From positions 1-64,000 of the forward strand of contig CAJNOJ010000404.1 of the NCBI GenBank assembly GCA_905250025.1: a stretch of DNA of 64,000 nucleotides, given 5' to 3'. The stretch comes from Adineta ricciae. Taxonomy: Eukaryota > Rotifera > Eurotatoria > Adinetida > Adinetidae. Below the pieces are notes generated by a model. The model made no database searches. It saw nothing but the letters and a program-made list of their open reading frames with translations, and had not been told where the DNA came from. The stretch's first letter is position 1; every line of letters starts with the position of its first letter. Positions 22,449 to 33,718 of the stretch are shown in pieces. Position numbers and translations under genes: made by a program.

Positions 22449-23269
22449 ATGGCAAATCCATGCATTCTCATCGCACTCGCCGTCGTCGCAACACTAGTTA
22501 TAGTAACCGTCGTAACCGTACCAACAGTTGTCATACTAACGCGTACAACACAACGTAAGTAAATTTTAAATTCAGCCGTCTCTCTAAACCATATAACCTG
22601 TTTACAGCGCCCACCAGTACAAAAAACCTACGGGTTAACGGCACTATTCCCACAACCAACTTCACCACCACGACTTCCACCACGAGTATTACGTCGACCA
22701 CCACAACTACCACAAGCCCATGGAGCAACGCAACGATGAATGGTACAACGACTTCAACCACGAGTACTACATCTGCCACCACAACTACCACAAGCCCATG
22801 GGGCAACGCAACAATGAATGGTACAACGACGTCAACCACGAGTACCACATCGACTAGCACAAGTACCACAAGCCCATGGAGCAACGCAACGATGAATGGT
22901 ACAACAACTTCAACGACGAGTACTACATCTGCCACCACAACTACCACAAGCCCATGGAGCAACGCAACGATGAATGGTACAACAACTTCAACGACGAGTA
23001 CTACATCGACTAGCACAACTACCACAAGCCCATGGGGCAACGCAACGATGAATGGTACAACAACTTCAACGACGAGTACTACGTCGACGATCACAACTAC
23101 CGCGAATCCCGGTGGGAACGGAGCCATGAATGGTACAACGACTTCAGCCACGAGTACTACGTCGACGATCACAAGTACCACAAGCCCTTGGGGCAACGGA
23201 ATGGTGAATAGTACAACAACGGTATCTACTTCAAGTACCAGCGGAACTACATCGAGCACGACATTTTGA
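22449..23269 (+). CDS. Thr/Ser/Asn-rich, mucin-like single-pass membrane protein (copy B)
   Basis: Exon 1 (22449-22554) starts MANPCILIALAVVATLVIVT, a signal anchor. Exon 2 is 22608-23269 after a 53-nt intron. The frame closes at 768 nt, 255 residues. The ectodomain has about seven repeats with the core SPWGNATMNGTTTSTTSTTS, against about five in copy A, so the array has changed in number while exon 1, the splice sites and the last 40 residues stay nearly identical. Expected to be a heavily glycosylated surface protein. It lies inside element E4, and no other host gene is between the element ends. Confidence 0.6.
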
Positions 23270-23622
23270 GTATGAGATGGGGTTTGGATTTTAGTTTTCA
23301 GTATTAGACTTTGTTGTGTTTCGATGCTGTAGCGGTATAGGTTGCGGTTTTGGTGTGTAGAGATTTTGTGTGATGTTAAGAGAATTTCTTTTTTATGGTG
23401 GTGTACTGTTTGGGTTGTTGATATTCTGAGAATAAAGCGGTATGATATAGATGTGCTTTTTGAGCTGTTTGGCGTCGGGGGGGACGCATATATGCGTAGT
23501 CAAACTTTGCAGCTACTATCGTGATGGTAATAGTATTTAGGCTTTATCGAATAGATTCCTCTGTGTTTTGGTTGTTTTAGTAATACCGCGGCGGCATTGT
23601 TCCGTATAGCTATGCGTGCGTT

Positions 23623-24024
23623 ATGTGCGCGCTCTCTCTCGCGTTGGGACCTTGCTGCATCGCGTATTTTGGTTGGAATGAAGCGATTCAACTAGTGATC
23701 GAAAGAGACGCGGGACGTAAAAATTCCACCGGTCGTCCGTCTACTGGAGATGATCCCATAGCTCTTCGTGCACATAATTTTCCATTTCGAGTTCTATCAA
23801 CAACAAGAGGGAAAATTGCACGGAAACCTTATGTATTTTATGATCATACATGGAGACCAGAGAAAAAACATGTAAGATATCTTGGACACGCATTCGACCT
23901 TTTCTTGAACGAATTCGCGGATGTGTATTGCTACTCGGATAACATTTGTTCGAGGTGGAACTCGGTGAGTTCGATATATTCCAAAGAACAACATATTCCG
24001 TGGAATATCCTTCCATATCCGTAA
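23623..24024 (+). pseudogene. piggyBac-like transposase C-terminal remnant (copy B)
   Basis: The open stretch carries RAHNFPFRVLSTTRGKIARK, then VFYDHTWRPEKKHVRYLGHA. The layout resembles the end of a piggyBac transposase (H-x-P, then the Cys-rich domain), but the zinc-binding Cys positions are mostly Tyr, Gly or Phe. There is no DDD core upstream. Copy A at 8790-9130 keeps two of the Cys. Assignment is tentative. Confidence 0.35.
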
Positions 24025-24302
24025 AAATTACAAAAGAAACCTTTAGAAAAGATGAAAATTTTGAGAAAAACGCGCATGGATTGGTTGTTTCACTTCTGGT
24101 TACTATTTCAACACCTATTCCAGATACAACCCGACGAGCTCTATTGATTCCAATTATAAAAAGATTTTCACTTACCCACAGCCTCACACCCACCCTGACC
24201 CTTTTGCCGACTCATGAATGTAATCAAGATTGATAATAAATGTATGCAATTGGCTTTAGCCACCATCATGCAGATAAAGACAATCGTCAAAATTGTTTAG
24301 TT

Positions 24303-24937
24303 TCATACGTAAATGGTAGTGACACTCGACGAAAAACACTGAAGTGAAGACGCAGGACTGAACAACGTTGGTATAAATGAGTAAAACTGGCTCACACCCA
24401 ACTCCAAGTATTTCAGATTTGTAAACAAAGCAAAAATATTGACATAATTATCAATTAATACATAATCGATGAACATTACTCCCAGATGTGTAATTTGGTG
24501 CTGAAATGTTTGCACCAAGGAAGACTTCTCTAAAGAGTACCATACATGGACAAGATTATTGTACATTTCGAAAATTCTGTTGGATTAGAATACATACCAC
24601 GAAAGATATGAGAAGCCCTATATTCAGTTCAAAATTGACGAGTGTGAGTTTGTATAAGTTAGTATAGGGTAAAACATTCAACGTATTCATGAATTTTCGG
24701 TAATATATGACAACAAAATCGATCAAGTATTGTCTCTGATTTCGATTTATCCTTTTCTTCGGATGATATCTTCTCGAAATCAATAGCACGAGTAAAATCA
24801 ATACTGCATAAAACATTATCGAGTCGTTGATTGATGCCAACAAGTGAATATAACAAATCGATGTTGCCAAGCTTCTTGAAAATAAGTGGCAAAATCTCAT
24901 TCGGTAAGTCAATAAGACTAACATCAGAATTCTTCAT
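24303..24937 (-). pseudogene. F-box protein, probably frameshifted
   Basis: From the ATG at 24937 the minus strand reads MKNSDVSLIDLPNEILPLIF, a typical F-box start (Skp1-binding part of SCF ubiquitin ligases), and continues to about 24660. The frame then shifts near VECFTL, after which LYKLTLVNFELN and, from about 24560, ITHLGVMFIDYVLIDNY and LFTNLKYLELG resemble the degenerate repeats that follow the F-box in a large bdelloid family. At least one frame change is needed. A stub of its sister gene lies at 9357-9395. Confidence 0.55.
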
Positions 24938-24972
24938 GCTCCTCGTCACTTATAATTTTCCAAACAATCGAA

Positions 24973-24976
<4 letters not shown>

Positions 24977-25014
<38 letters not shown>
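24977..25014. repeat. (TA)n microsatellite
   Basis: About 19 TA units. The direct-repeat copy near 9427 has only about five. Confidence 0.9.
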
Positions 25015-25018
<4 letters not shown>

Positions 25019-25144
25019 AGAGACGTTTTTAATATGAGGGGTCAAACAGACAAGCTATAAATCAAGGGGAATTAAGGAACATTATTGTCTATTTCACATA
25101 GTAATGTGAATTGTATTGGTGTAATTCAGTTTTATTTCGTTCTA

Positions 25145-25505
25145 TTTGTTTCAGCTCTTATTACAATGAATTCAAGAAGTGAATCTATAGCCATGCGATT
25201 GATTAATTTAGAATTAATAATTCATCTACTCAAAAAGAAAAAAGAAATGTCTACACATAAATATGAGATATGATCACATTTTGAATAGTGATGTAAGATG
25301 AACGTGTGAATGAAAATGAATACCATTCATTACTCTAATATTATATTTATTTATTTATTTACACNTCAATTTCTTTCAGCTCTTATTACAATGAATTCCA
25401 GAAGTGAATCTATAGCCATGCGATTGATTAATTTAGAATTAATAATTCATCTACTCAAAAAGAAAAAAGAAATGTCTACACATAAATATGAGATATGATC
25501 ACATT
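25145..25505. repeat. Short tandem duplication joined by a single n
   Basis: About 130 bp (25150-25280) is repeated almost exactly at 25376-25505, and the 25290-25363 stretch recurs at 25520-25590. An n at 25365 marks the join. Copy 1 near 9580-9720 has a single unit. Likely an assembly overlap that was not merged. Confidence 0.7.
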
Positions 25506-25839
25506 TTGAATAGTGATGTAAGATGAACGTGTGAATGAAAATGAATACCATTCATTACTCTAATATTATATTTATTTATTTATTTACACTACAGTGATGT
25601 AATCAAAAACTATAGTTCTCGACTAACATAAAGCTTTATATTATATTAAATAATTTTTCCTGTTTCTTTTCAATTTCTTTTTGATCATCAGTGAGACAAT
25701 TTCAATTGATAATGCAAACCAAATCAGATATATTCAATAATGGATCAGATGTATAATCAATTTTTACAATTACATTTTCAACTACACGATCAACAACTGT
25801 GTATTCATGACATACCGCAAATCGATTCAATTTTGCGTC

Positions 25840-26740
25840 TTTTATGCTAATAAAAATCGACATGAACAATGGATATCGAAGTGGTAATTATAAGGTAAAA
25901 GGTGCCTTTGTAGACATCACACATGTTTGTGAACAAACAGCTCGTCAATATGAACACAATGCAATTCCAATGAGAGTTGTAAAACCTGGTAGAAAGCCAG
26001 ATCGACTAGATCCTTCATTTATGTACATGCAAATTATCAAAGAATTCGATGACGACTATTACTACGAGACATTTGTGAACAATGAAATCGATCGGAAAGA
26101 AAGTGAAGGCAACTGGAGTATGAATATCGTAAGGAAATAGTCATTTGGTCGTATACGACTTAGTGATTTCTATGCAGCACTTTGAATTGTGCTCTGCCGG
26201 TGATGAATGGTGAGGTGCTTACATTGATGGGTTTATTCATCGGTGATCTTCATCGACAAATCGAACAACTGCACTCACAACAGTATGGAGATGTCTCTGT
26301 TGCTGGAACGTTCACAGTTTATCGTGGTCAAAATTTGAAGAAGAATGAAAGACTTCGAAGAATTGGTGAGATCGAAGGGTGGACTCATAGCATTCAATCA
26401 TTTCTTGTCCACTAATAGAAAAGACAACATTTCTTTACTTTTTGCGCCAATAAAGGGAAACATCAATGATATAATGAACATTTTATCTGTAATAGAAATT
26501 GATTCCAAACAATCAACAATACCATTTGCTTCGGTTCGCCATCTCAGTTAATTTGTAGAAAAAGATGGCATACTCTTTTCTATACATACCATCTTCATCT
26601 TTCGCATAGTGGACGTTTAACCTAAGAATGCAAATGAGCAAATATACGAGGTAGAGTTAACGTTCACGAGCAATAATGATGAAGTTTTACGTGTTCTCAC
26701 CGAACAAATTCTTGAAGAAAACTCTCCAAATACAGACGGA
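25840..26740 (+). pseudogene. ADP-ribosyltransferase-like fossil (copy B)
   Basis: The sister of 9960-10760, slightly longer at the 5' side (KGAFVDITHVCEQTARQYEH, then YMQIIKEF). It shows GLFIGDLHRQIEQ and VYRGQNLKK, then FNHFLSTNRKDN, as in the bdelloid ADP-ribosyltransferase family. Broken in several places (about three or more). It looks dead. Confidence 0.55.
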
Positions 26741-27075
26741 TGGTGATACTGCCGAACATATCTGTAGAGTTTCACTTCACTCAAAGACCGAATCAAGTAG
26801 ATAAAGCATTGATATTCTCATAAGAAATCTCCAGCAATTGTACAATTCAGAATTTTTATGAATATTAATCTGACACTACGCTATGCTCAACAGAATCTGT
26901 TACACAGCACATTTTCCCGTCATTCTATACGATGGTGCTTGATTCACATTCATACGTCAAGGTATCGATTTAGCAAGTAATTCAAATAGAATTCTGCTTG
27001 ACATGTACAGCCATGTGATAGTTTCCATCAAACTAAAAGGTAAGGTGAATAGAACTCTATCCAAATTCTGCTGTN

Positions 27076-27252
27076 CGACACTTTGAAACCAACCGATTGT
27101 AGAGCGTCACACATTCCATTTGCATCGTTCACTGTATTATTTAATTTGGAATTTCTATGATAAAGACTGTTACCGATTACTAACGCTGTTTTGCGACATT
27201 CAGCAGAAGATCCATGTGGATTGTTCTCAGTCTGGTGACGAGTTCCGAACAT
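27076..27252 (-). pseudogene. 5' stub of a second caspase-like gene
   Basis: The minus strand from the Met at 27252 reads MFGTRHQTENNPHGSSAECR and continues into KTALVIGNSLY and NANGMCD-like sequence matching the first exon at 13008-12834. It stops at the n at 27075, before the catalytic His. The 1.8 kb equivalent to 11014-12833 is missing at the join, so this is either a deletion or a scaffold error. Confidence 0.65.
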
Positions 27253-28555
27253 GTTTTCTACCGTAAGGCTACACGAAGAAACAAAAACAGAAGAAAAGTG
27301 ATGTGCTAGATATGTTGAGATTGTATGTCGAAAGCGAAAAATAAAAGAAAGCAATATTGATCTCGTTGTTATTATGAGAAGGTGCTGCGGTGAATTCAAC
27401 TGAGAAGTATATTATTTTTTGTGAATAATAGAAGCTGTCTGTTTTAATCAGTTTGATTCTGCTGTAAGAAAGCGTATAAATAAAGAAATCTCAACGGCGA
27501 ACACCGTAGCATCATTCCTCGTACAATAAAGAGTCAGTTTCCTATTTTGATGTCCTATATATATATATGTCGATTCTGATCTGACTACGCACTTCTAGCA
27601 AAAGAAAGTGTGATAAAAATGGTTAGGGATTTTAGAATCTCAAAGAAATATTGTGTTGGATTTTGACTGTGAATAATTTGTATTTACAGACTATGCTAAT
27701 GCTGTCCATAGTGTCAGAACGACTACCTTATCGGGATGAAGTTCTGTCTAAAAGTGACAAATAGCCTCATCATAGATTCTAAGTATGTCGATGTTTCTCT
27801 GATGAATACTAATCTAATACAGTCGATTTCATTGGGTAATTTCGATCTTGAGTTTAGAACGAAAATTTTCAAGTATTTGTCAATCTATAATCTTTGTTGA
27901 TCTTTCTCTCTCAATCGATCGAAAACAGATCAGATTAACGAACAAAAGAAGAAATTTGATCGTAAGATTATTCATCTATTTCTGATAACAAAACGATCTT
28001 TGTTGATGACTTGACTTCACAAACATGTCTGTTACTGTTTGACCCTCTACACAAATTCGTATGAAATGCATTGATTAAACTGAATGAACACTCATCAATT
28101 CGAATGTTATTTCGAATAGATTCTTTTCAAACTAATCTGTGAGAACCATCAAATAATATGAAGAAAACAACAACAAAGTGAACCTTTGTAATTTTCTTTG
28201 CTTTAAGATATTTATTCCAACTTCAACACTTTTCAAGTGAAAAACAAAGAGACATGACCATTCTTTGAAGTTGTAATATTGACAAAAACAATGTAATATG
28301 ATTTGGAGATGTTGTATTTAGTAAATACATAATAACTTGATGTTTTTGAGTTCAAATCATGAAAAAACATCATGTTGATTCTCACTGTAATTTCATATGG
28401 CGTTGGATGATAATATCTACATCCTGTCATCATTTTATGTACATCGTATCATCTTATGAATATGTCAATGAGAGAAGAAAGAAGATAATTGAGTAGAATC
28501 GATATTTGATTTAAATTAAAAATGATTTACATGAAAAATGAAAGAGAAAAGGAAA
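27253..28555. other. Non-coding sequence downstream of the urea carboxylase 3' end, copy 1
   Basis: From 27478 on this matches 29411-30806, so it is the downstream flank of the carboxylase fragment, present twice. No gene of its own is seen. Confidence 0.45.
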
Positions 28556-29409
28556 TCACGTAGATTGAATTTTGAAAAGAATGTCATTATTTGAAACAAG
28601 TTGTCCAATTTGACAACGAATATTGATGATTTGACCTTGACAAGGTGATCGAATGATTAATTCCATTTTCATTGCTTCAAGAATAAGAATTGGAGTATCA
28701 ACATTGACCAATTGGTTTGTTTCGATTAAAATTTTCCAAACATTTCCACAAACATCTGCACGAATCGTTTTTATATTTTCATTTTCTTCATCTTCTTCTT
28801 CTATTTCTTGTGGAATTTCTGTTGAAATTGTTGTTTGAGTTTGATCTTGTTCATAATTTTTCCAAAGAGAAATTTCTTTGTTAAAAGCTTCGTCTCTTTT
28901 GTGAAGAAATAAATCGATGCTTTGTTTTTCTTTCTGAAGAAATTCATCATATTGATTTAAATCAAAAAAGTTGTCTTCAATGATTTTGATTTGTAATTTT
29001 CCATGTCGAAAATCTTCTCTTTGAATTTCTAATTGATTTTCATCAACAGGATAAAATCTGATTTGGTCAAAAAATCTGAAAAGCCAAGGTTTTTGATCTT
29101 TGAACATTTGATTTTGACAGAAAGTATTAAAAATAGGTAAAGTTCTTCCAATAAGTTGATAACCACCAGGTGAATCCATTCCATAAATACATAAATAAAC
29201 TCCACCAATGCCAACAGTTCCCTCGGGAGTAAACGTTCTTGCTGGATTATATTTCGAAGTAACTAAACGATGTCTTGGATCAATTGGAATTGCACATGGA
29301 GCACCAAGATAAACATCACCCAGTCCGAGAATAAGATAAGAAGAATTAAAAACGATTTGTCGAACATCTTCTGTTGATTGAAGTCCATTAATTCGTTGAA
29401 TAAAATCAA
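27478..29409. repeat. Direct repeat unit 1 (urea carboxylase 3' region)
   Basis: Starts AATAAAGAAATCTCAACGGCG. The same start occurs at 29409-29431 right after the n at 29410, and homology runs through the carboxylase fragment. The two units differ by several percent plus indels, so they are not a simple re-read of the same molecule. Confidence 0.75.
28556..29409 (-). pseudogene. Urea carboxylase C-terminal fragment, copy 1
   Basis: Minus strand. Carries the end of the carboxyltransferase part ([19 protein letters not shown]) and the biotinyl domain with EAMKMEL, whose Lys is the biotin attachment site, ending IQST. It is cut at its 5' side by the n at 29410. It corresponds to about the last 280 residues of the enzyme. 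On its own it cannot be a carboxylase. Confidence 0.8.
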
Positions 29410-30806
29410 NTAAAGAAATCTCAACGGCGAACACCGTAGCATAATTCCTCGTACAATAAAGAGTCAGTTTCCTATTTTGATGTCCTATATATATATATTG
29501 ACTGTGAATAATTTGTATTTACAGACGACGCTAATGCTGTCCATAGTGTCAGAACGACTACCTTATCGGGATGAAATTCTATATAAAAGTGACAAATAGC
29601 CTCATCATAGATCCTAGATATGTCGATGTTTCTCTGATGAATACTAATCTAATACAGTCGATTGCATTGGGTAATTTCGATGTTGAGTTTATAAAACTCG
29701 TTGTCATCACGTCAAGAATTCAACAAGAGAAATTCAGATAGACTAAATTATCGACAAAGAAAGTTTGAAAAAAACGAAATATTTCAAGTATTTGTCAATC
29801 TAATATTTGTTGACCTCTCTCTTTCATTCGATCGAAAACAGATCAGATTAACGAGCAAACGAAGACATTTGATCGTAAGATTATTCGTCTATTTCTGACA
29901 CAACAAAACGATCTTTCTTGATGACTTGACTCGACAAACGTGTCCATTAATGTCTGACTATTTAGCCAAATTCATATGAAATGCTTTGATTAAACTGGAC
30001 ACTCATCAATTCGAATGATTTCAACAGAGAAAGAGACATTGTATTTCTTGTTGAAACTTCCACAAATCGATTCATAAAACTACAAGTATATGGTTACCTC
30101 CACCGATGAACGAGTAAAAATCCACTATAGAACGAAAAGTGTATGACAATTAGAGTTATTTCTGAGCATTCTCAATCAAATGTTTTTCTTATGTACATAT
30201 TGATTTGAGGAAGTATACGAGAAATAACATTATTATGATCTCTTCTTAATAAATTCACTTGCAATGCGTTGATTACAATATCGTTTTGAAAATGTTGGAA
30301 AGACTTTCCTGTCTACAATTCATTTATGCGTATCGTTCGAGCGAATATTTAAGAGAATATTTATCCTTTGATAAAAACTCAACAAATCTAACCATTTTTT
30401 CGAATAGATTTTTTTTCAAACTAATCTGCGAGAACCATCAAATAATACAAGAAAACAACAACAAAGTAAACTTTTGTAATTTTCTTTGCTTTAAAATATT
30501 CACTCCAACTACAACACCTTCCAAGTGAAAAAAGGCACATCGTCATTCTTTGGAGGTGCCATGTTGACATTGATAAATGTCGAATCATGAAAAGACATCA
30601 TGTTGATTCTCACTGTAATCTCATTGAAGGTTTTCCTATTCAATGCATATGACGTTGGATGATAATATCTACATCCTGTCACCATGTTATGTACATCGTA
30701 TCATCTTACGAATATGTCAATGAGAGAAGAAAGAAGATAATTGAGTAGAATCGATATTTAATTTAAATTAAAATGATTTACATAAAAAATGAAAGAGAAA
30801 AGGAAA

Positions 30807-32064
30807 TCATGTCGATTGAATTTTGAAAAGAATATCATTATTAGAGACAAGTTGTCCAATTTGACAATGAATATTGATGATTTGACCTTGAAAAGGTGAT
30901 CGAATGATTAATTCCATTTTCATTGCTTCAAGAATCAGAATTGGAGTATCAACATTGACGAATTGATTTGTTTCGATTAAAATTTTCCAAACATTTCCAC
31001 AAATATCTGCACGAATCGTTTTAATATTTTCATTTTCTTCTTCTATTTCTTGTAGAATTTCTGTTGAAATTGTTGTTTCAATTTGATTTTGTTCATAATT
31101 TTTCCAAAGAGAAATTTCTTTGTTAAAAGCTTCGTCTCTTTTATGAAGAAATAAATCGATACTTTGTTTTTCTTTTTGAAGAAATTCATCATATTGATTT
31201 AAATAAAAAAAGTTGTCTTCAATGATTTTAATTTGTAATTTTCCATGTCGAAAATCTTCTCTTTGAATTTCTAATTGATTTTCATCAACAGGATAAAATC
31301 GGATTTGGTCAAAAAATCTGAAAAGCCAAGGTTTTTGATCTTTGAACATTTGATTTTGACAGAAAGTGTTGAAAATGGGTAAAGTTCTTCCAATAAGTTG
31401 ATAACCACCAGGTGAATCCATTCCATAAATACATAAATAAACTCCACCAATACCAACAGTTCCCTCGGGAGTAAACGTTCTTGCTGGATTATATTTCGAA
31501 GTAACTAAACGATGTCTTGGATCAATTGGAATTGCACATGGAGCACCAAGATAAACATCACCCAGTCCGAGAATAAGATAAGAAGAATTAAAAACGATTT
31601 GTCGAACATCTTCTGTTGATTGAAGTCCATTAATTCGTTGAATAAAATCAACATTATTTGGTAAATAAGGCGCATGGTGTCGAACAGTTTGTTGGTAACG
31701 TTGAACAGCGTTGAGTGTTGTTGAATCTTGAAAAGTCAAAGGTAAATAAAGAATTCGTGATTGAATTCGTAAATTTGTTTGATTTGAAAATAAATTTTGT
31801 TCAATTTCAATTAATTTCTCGATTAAAAGTTGTTGATGAAGAATTTTTCCATCGAAATGAATTTGAAGTGAAGAAACGCCAGGAGAAATTTCTTGAATTC
31901 CTTGGATTTTCTCTTTTTCAAGTTGTTCCATAAGAAAATGAATTCGAAATCGATGATGTAAATCTAAATTCATTGATCCATATTCAATGAGAATGTAATG
32001 ATCACCTGCTTGTCGATAAACAACACGTGGTTGTGTTGATGTTTCTTTGAGTTCTTTGAGAATA
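30807..32064 (-). CDS. Urea carboxylase C-terminal part, copy 2 (partial, 5' end in gap)
   Basis: An open minus-strand frame of about 418 residues from the N gap to the stop, ending in the biotinyl domain (EAMKMEL, Lys codon near 30918) and IQST. Its first 76 or so residues overlap the last residues of the large fragment at 42810-45416 with only two nucleotide differences that I can see in about 230 nt. Joining the two by family logic gives a length near 1200 residues, usual for bacterial and fungal urea carboxylase. Domains here: end of the KipI/KipA-like carboxyltransferase region plus biotin carrier. This is probably the true 3' part of that gene or of its allele. Confidence 0.75.
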
Positions 32065-32164
32065 NNNNNNNNNNNNNNNNNNNNNNNNNNNNNNNNNNNN
32101 NNNNNNNNNNNNNNNNNNNNNNNNNNNNNNNNNNNNNNNNNNNNNNCCCCCCCCCCCCCCCCCC
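32065..32164. other. Assembly gap (82 N) followed by poly-C
   Basis: N at 32065-32146, then 18 C. The poly-C is almost certainly an artefact of gap closing, like the poly-G at 20742-20760. Confidence 0.95.
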
Positions 32165-32985
32165 GGTTTTTTTCTAGTTTCGGGTTTTGTAGGGTGTTTT
32201 TTAGATTTTGAGGGTGAAGAAAGAGCTCATCGAGTTGTACTTGGAACCAGTGTTGGTTTGATTGGAGCCTACGCTGAAACGAATCCACTCCAGAAAATGT
32301 CGAATCCTGCCCGAAGGTCTCCTACGGTAACTCACGCTACTATCTACCAGTAGTTTTTAATACGGTCTTGACTCCTGCTGGACTATGCGACCCAATGATG
32401 TACGGTGTAGTTTACAAATGAGAAATACTGCATATTTATGAGTGGATTTTAAGGAGAATGTATTATTTATATAAGATGTATCAAATGTAAATAATGAGAA
32501 TAGTAAAGAAAAGAGTTACTTACCTTAGATGGCAGTTATATAATTATGAGGGTATTAGCATATATATGATGTCAAAAAAGAATAAAAATCACGACTACTT
32601 GTATTTGTGAAACCTTTTAGTGCATCTTGGTTTTAAGTAATTAGTAAGGCGTATATGAAACACAGTGAATGATGTACATAGGAGAGAAAAAAAAGTCTAC
32701 GCGCTTTCCGCGACAAAGGTTTTATTTGAGAAGGCCGTCGAGCGCTCTGTACTGTTACAGGCTCTTGAAACCTTTCGCTAGTTTCTAAAGAGGAGAAAGG
32801 AAGTTTATTTTGTGTAATGGTAGGTTTTTTTAGAAATTTCTTTTTTTACGAAGAGTTTAGAACACGCTCATCAATAACAAATAACATTCATCGAAGGCAA
32901 CTCGCTCGACTCTTAAGCGCATTATCGAGTGTTTTTAACTGAAAATTTCAATTTCGAGGAGTAGTGTAGAAATCGTCAATTCGAT
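32165..32985. mobile_element. Long-inverted-repeat element E5 (relative of E1)
   Basis: Contains the end block CTACGCTGAAACGAATCC and AAAATGTCGAATCCTGCCCG, then an interior that is the reverse complement of 6330-7015 of E1. The far terminus is not resolved near 32985. No coding capacity. Confidence 0.6.
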
Positions 32986-33225
32986 TCGAGTTTTAAATCT
33001 TTCAGTTTAGAATTCGAACACTCGAGTTTTAAACTTTTAAATCTATAATTCGAAGGTTCGAGGTATCCGCTTCCCAACTCGTCAGTGATTAATCGTAAAT
33101 CGTTGAATGACTAATTATTAACTATTATGTAACAGTTAATTAGATATTTACCAAGCAATTACTTATTATCAATCAACCGACTATCAAGTAATTGGCATAA
33201 GACTATTAAATACGACATAATCATT

Positions 33226-33252
33226 GCACCCACACCCACCCTCACACCCAAA
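33226..33252. repeat. Telomere-like C-rich tract
   Basis: CACCCACACCCACCCTCACA and neighbours; on the other strand TGTGGG/TGAGGG units. It has no element end beside it, unlike the other such tracts. Confidence 0.5.
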
Positions 33253-33457
33253 TTTTTGATATTTTATGATTTTTGAAAATTTCAGCTAAACTTATGTGCT
33301 CAATATCTCCACGAAAGAACTATATTTTAAGCTGAAATTTTTACCATAAACATAACTCATTGATACCTACCATATAATATATATTTCAATCGATTTTGAA
33401 GACATGTGTGATTTTGTGGGAGAAACCCCATGGAAATACCCATGTATGATGTTTTGA

Positions 33458-33718
33458 TTATTTATTGAATAGATCATATGATTTTTCAGTTTTGATCGAA
33501 TGTAAAATTGGCTTCAACCATTTATAAGTTATTAGATAATGGAAAACATATTCATTTGACTTATTTTCATTTGCAGCAAGTGCGAATAAATATGGAATAA
33601 AGAGAAGTTCTTTTTTAGTTAAGAAAACAACTTTCTCACGTGTATCAAAATGAAATATGTAAATAAGTTCTTCATTGATTGCAGGATATTCATCAGCATT
33701 CGCCATTGCTCTTCTCAA
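33458..33718 (-). pseudogene. Fragment of unknown family (arm B copy)
   Basis: 86 open codons starting MRRAMANADEYPAINEELIY, hydrophobic stretches FIPYLFALAANEN, then YKWLKPILHS. It matches the decayed gene at 5495-6020, which extends further. The family is not recognised. No start context or splice sites stand out. Confidence 0.35.

Larger units (their letters stand above)
20780..24205. mobile_element. Long-inverted-repeat element E4, with a second end head to head
   Basis: Around 20850 two element ends meet as a palindrome centred on CACCTAGGGTG: left of it an inverted end, right of it GTGAGGGTGTGGGTGAAAAT and the E2-like interior. A second internal copy of the end sequence occurs at 21050-21160. 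The interior matches E2 from 21170 on, except for the 695-bp insertion at 21529-22223. The right end near 24160-24205 is CACCCACCCTGACCC. It carries the Thr/Ser-rich gene copy B and a transposase remnant. Confidence 0.55.

Noticed and set aside
22680-23200. Regular repeats that could suggest a CRISPR-like array
   Set aside because: The units are coding, in frame, without unique spacers of even length, and the context is eukaryotic.
29701-30528. Two short plus-strand frames downstream of the carboxylase fragment
   Set aside because: Not kept open in the duplicated unit at 27.5-28.5 kb, no domain, low-complexity composition.
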